Positions 62,036 through 64,000 of a stretch of DNA of 64,000 nucleotides are shown here, in pieces. The stretch is from Exiguobacterium aurantiacum. Lineage in GTDB: Bacteria; Bacillota; Bacilli; Exiguobacteriales; Exiguobacteriaceae. The number at the start of each line of letters is the position of its first letter. The first letter of the stretch is position 1. The notes below the pieces were generated by a model. The model had not been told where the DNA came from, made no database searches, and saw nothing but the letters and a program-made list of their open reading frames with translations. The DNA lies in contig NZ_MKXO01000001.1 in the NCBI RefSeq assembly GCF_001766415.1, positions 558,001 through 622,000 on the forward strand, given 5' to 3'. The position numbers and the translations under genes were made by a program.

Positions 62036-62073
62036 ACAAAAAAGGTTGTTTGACTTAAGCGTCAAACAACCTT
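62036..62073 (-). terminator. Terminator of the nupP-nupQ genes
   Basis: A 13-bp perfect stem AAGGTTGTTTGAC / GTCAAACAACCTT with TTAAGC loop; TTTTTT follows on the minus strand, before the nuclease gene. Confidence 0.88.
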
Positions 62074-62103
62074 GGCAAAACGAGACATATGTCCTTTCCC
62101 TCG

Positions 62104-63063
62104 TCAGCGTTTCCCTTTAATATACGGGATACCAACTGATCTCGGAGCGTCCGCTCGTCCGACGACACCTGCTAGGGCGAGGATCGTCAACGCGTACGGC
62201 GCGATCAAGAGCAATACTTGCGGTACGTTATTGATGACCGGCAAGTTACTGCCGATGATCGATAGCGCTTGGGCGAACCCGAAGAATAAACCAGCGCCTA
62301 GGGCACCGAGCGGGTTCCATTTTCCGAAGATCATCGCGGCAATGGCGAGGAAACCTTGTCCGACGATCGTCGTCCCACTGAAGTTGGTCGTAACCGTGAC
62401 GGCATAGACCGCACCAGCCAAACCACCGAACGCACCTGAGAGCATGACGCCCATGAAGCGCATCTTCGTGACGTTGATCCCCATCGTGTCCGCCGCCATC
62501 GGATGCTCACCGACCGAACGAAGGCGAAGACCGAACGGCGTCTTGAAGATGACGAACCAGACGACGAACGCGAGGATGATCGCGATGAACGACGTGTATT
62601 GGACGTTGATGAAGAACATGCGGAGCACCGGGATGTCCGACAGAATCGGCACGTTCTCTTTGGCGATCCGATATTCGATGAAATCGGTCTGTCCTTTATT
62701 GTAAAGAACCCGAACGACGAAGATGGCGAGCCCGACGGCAAGCATGTTGATTGCGACACCGAGAACGGTTTGGTCAGCCCGCCAGAGGATGGCAGGAACG
62801 GCCAAGAATAGCGAGAACAGCGCGCCGACGACCATGGCGATCAACAGTGAGAGCCACGGGCTGAGCCCGCCAAATCCCATATCGGTCAGTGTGAGCGTGA
62901 CGATGATCCCCGTCGCCGCACCGATGACCATGATGCCTTCTAGAGCGATGTTGACGACACCCGAACGTTCACTGAAAATGCCGCCGAGCGCCGCGATGAT
63001 GAGTGGAGTCGCATAGGCTAACGCAACCGGAACGACGATGTAGAGTACTTCTAAGAAGCTCAT
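62104..63063 (-). CDS. nupQ: Nucleoside ABC transporter permease (NupQ-like)
   Basis: A 319-residue polytopic permease of the BPD_transp_2 family with about eight to nine hydrophobic segments. Family features include GGIFSERSGVVNIALEGIMVIGA near the start, SVGEHPMAADTMGINVTKMRFMGVMLSGAFGGLAGAVYAV, and FLAIAAMIFGKWNPLGALGAGLFFG. It matches B. subtilis YufQ/NupQ, one of two permeases of the guanosine importer NupNOPQ. It overlaps the partner permease gene by 4 bases. Confidence 0.88.
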   Translation of the reverse strand: MSFLEVLYIVVPVALAYATPLIIAALGGIFSERSGVVNIALEGIMVIGAATGIIVTLTLTDMGFGGLSPWLSLLIAMVVGALFSLFLAVPAILWRADQTVLGVAINMLAVGLAIFVVRVLYNKGQTDFIEYRIAKENVPILSDIPVLRMFFINVQYTSFIAIILAFVVWFVIFKTPFGLRLRSVGEHPMAADTMGINVTKMRFMGVMLSGAFGGLAGAVYAVTVTTNFSGTTIVGQGFLAIAAMIFGKWNPLGALGAGLFFGFAQALSIIGSNLPVINNVPQVLLLIAPYALTILALAGVVGRADAPRSVGIPYIKGKR

Positions 63064-64000
63064 TTTTTCTCCACTCCTTTCTTACGGTTTCCTTTAAGTT
63101 TTTCAATCACATAGTTTAAAGCATACCCTGACGCCACGAAGATGACGATGGCGGCAATGATGACTTTGACGAGTTCAGACGGGATGTTGGCCCCGAGTTG
63201 CATCGCAAGTCCGCCGATGTTAAGCCCGGCGAACAAGATGGCTGCCAGGAAGACACCGACCGCCGTGTTCGCACCGAGCAGGGCGACAGCGATCCCGTCG
63301 AATCCGACGCCGGTGAACGACGCGCTGAGCGTCATTCCGTTGAACGTCCCGAGACCTTCCATCGCGCCGGCAAGTCCGGCGAACATTCCAGAGATGACGA
63401 ACGAGAGAATGATGTTCCGGTTAACGCTCATCCCCGCATATTGCGAGGCGTGTTTGTTAAATCCGACGGCACGAAGCTCATACCCGAGCGTCGTCCGTTG
63501 TAAGATGTAGTAATAGACGATCGCTGCGAGCACGGCGATGAGAATACCCCAGTGCAGACGCGAGAACGTCGTCAATTCTTGCAACATCGGTGAGGCGAGC
63601 GAGGCCGAGTCTTTAATATCTTCGGTCCGTTCGTTCGTCACACCGATGACACTACGCAAAATCGCGTTCGTCGTGTAGAGGGCGATATAGTTCATCATGA
63701 TTGACGTGATAACTTCATGGACGTGGAACTTGGCTTTCAAGAAACCAGGAACGAACGCCCATAGCGCTGCCGCGAACATGGCCGCGAGAAGCGCGAGCGG
63801 CAAGTGAATGAACATCGGCAAGTCAAAATTGATCCCGACATAAACCGCTGCCACCCACCCGATCAAGACTTGACCTTCGACCCCGATGTTGAACAGTCCG
63901 GTCCGGAACGCGAACGCGACGGCCAAACCTGAGAAAATGAGCGGTGCTGCCGCACGGAGCGTCTCACCGATCGCATACGGGCTGCCGACCATGCCGCTGA
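63060..64000 (-). CDS. nupP: Nucleoside ABC transporter permease (NupP-like), cut by right edge
   Basis: At least 313 residues; the frame continues past base 64000, so the start is outside the window. The visible part begins SGMVGSPYAIGETLRAAAPLIFSGLAVAFAFRTGLFNIGVEGQ, which corresponds to about residue 45 of B. subtilis YufP/NupP. Later blocks (AVGFNKHASQYAGMSVNRNI, FISGMFAGLAGAMEGLG...) and some seven membrane segments confirm the family. An ATP-binding protein and a lipoprotein are expected upstream. Confidence 0.87.
   Translation of the reverse strand, partial: SGMVGSPYAIGETLRAAAPLIFSGLAVAFAFRTGLFNIGVEGQVLIGWVAAVYVGINFDLPMFIHLPLALLAAMFAAALWAFVPGFLKAKFHVHEVITSIMMNYIALYTTNAILRSVIGVTNERTEDIKDSASLASPMLQELTTFSRLHWGILIAVLAAIVYYYILQRTTLGYELRAVGFNKHASQYAGMSVNRNIILSFVISGMFAGLAGAMEGLGTFNGMTLSASFTGVGFDGIAVALLGANTAVGVFLAAILFAGLNIGGLAMQLGANIPSELVKVIIAAIVIFVASGYALNYVIEKLKGNRKKGVEKK

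Overview
The window is a gene-dense, mostly minus-strand stretch of chromosome from a low-to-mid G+C Gram-positive bacterium of the Bacillales. Gene order follows the Bacillus subtilis ypbB-recQ ... der-gpsA ... hbs ... aro ... qcr ... bshA-cca-birA-panBCD-dinG ... asnS-dnaD-nth ... ponA-recU ... mrfAB ... ypsA-gpsB backbone. Several loci that Bacillus carries in this backbone are missing: spoIVA between hbs and yphF, sleB/ypeB next to prsW, folE/mtrB after hbs, and the trp-hisC-tyrA block between aroB and aroA. Missing sporulation genes, bacillithiol synthesis genes and a menaquinone-linked bc complex together suggest a non-sporulating relative such as Exiguobacterium. That genus call is an inference. 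No rRNA, tRNA, CRISPR array, prophage or insertion sequence was found.

Layout. 1-2.5 kb: an edge-truncated secreted coiled-coil protein with a WalR-like box, a GDYXXLXY/DUF2157 membrane pair and a DUF2187 protein. 2.5-6 kb: a CoA-type Nudix hydrolase, a plus-strand FAD monooxygenase with a palindromic operator candidate, and small uncharacterised proteins. 6-14.2 kb: gpsB-ypsA, the mrfA/mrfB DNA-repair pair, an unknown protein, and ponA-recU with a nested inverted-repeat leader. 14.5-15.4 kb: a plus-strand DUF3800 gene. 15.4-29.1 kb: nth-dnaD-asnS-aspB-ypmB-ypmA-dinG, then panDCB with an attenuator-like leader, then birA-cca-bshA-bshB1. 29.2-36.6 kb: a YitT protein, a Gre factor, a YugP protease, ypjA, qcrABC, ypiF, ypiB and ypiA.

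36.7-44.2 kb: aroA-aroB-aroC-cheR, ndk, the menaquinone genes hepT-menG-hepS, and hbs. 44.3-51.8 kb: yphF, yphE, gpsA, der, the S1-like gene ypfD, plsC, cmk, the PilZ gene ypfA and prsW. 51.9-64 kb: plus-strand ansA and ypdA, then gudB, ddl, a MecA paralogue, a CarH-like B12-binding MerR regulator, recQ-ypbB, plus-strand ferredoxin, a secreted nuclease, and two nucleoside ABC permeases, the second cut by the right edge.

The genes work in recognisable groups. bshA, bshB1 and ypdA make and reduce bacillithiol. hepS, hepT and menG supply menaquinone to qcrABC. panBCD with birA serve CoA and biotin metabolism. aroABC make chorismate. mrfAB, recU, nth, dinG and recQ handle DNA repair and recombination. 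ponA, gpsB and ddl serve cell-wall growth. The most unusual signals are regulatory: the panBCD leader, the nested palindrome before recU, the folded spacer before cmk, and the operator-like repeat in front of the CarH-like regulator.
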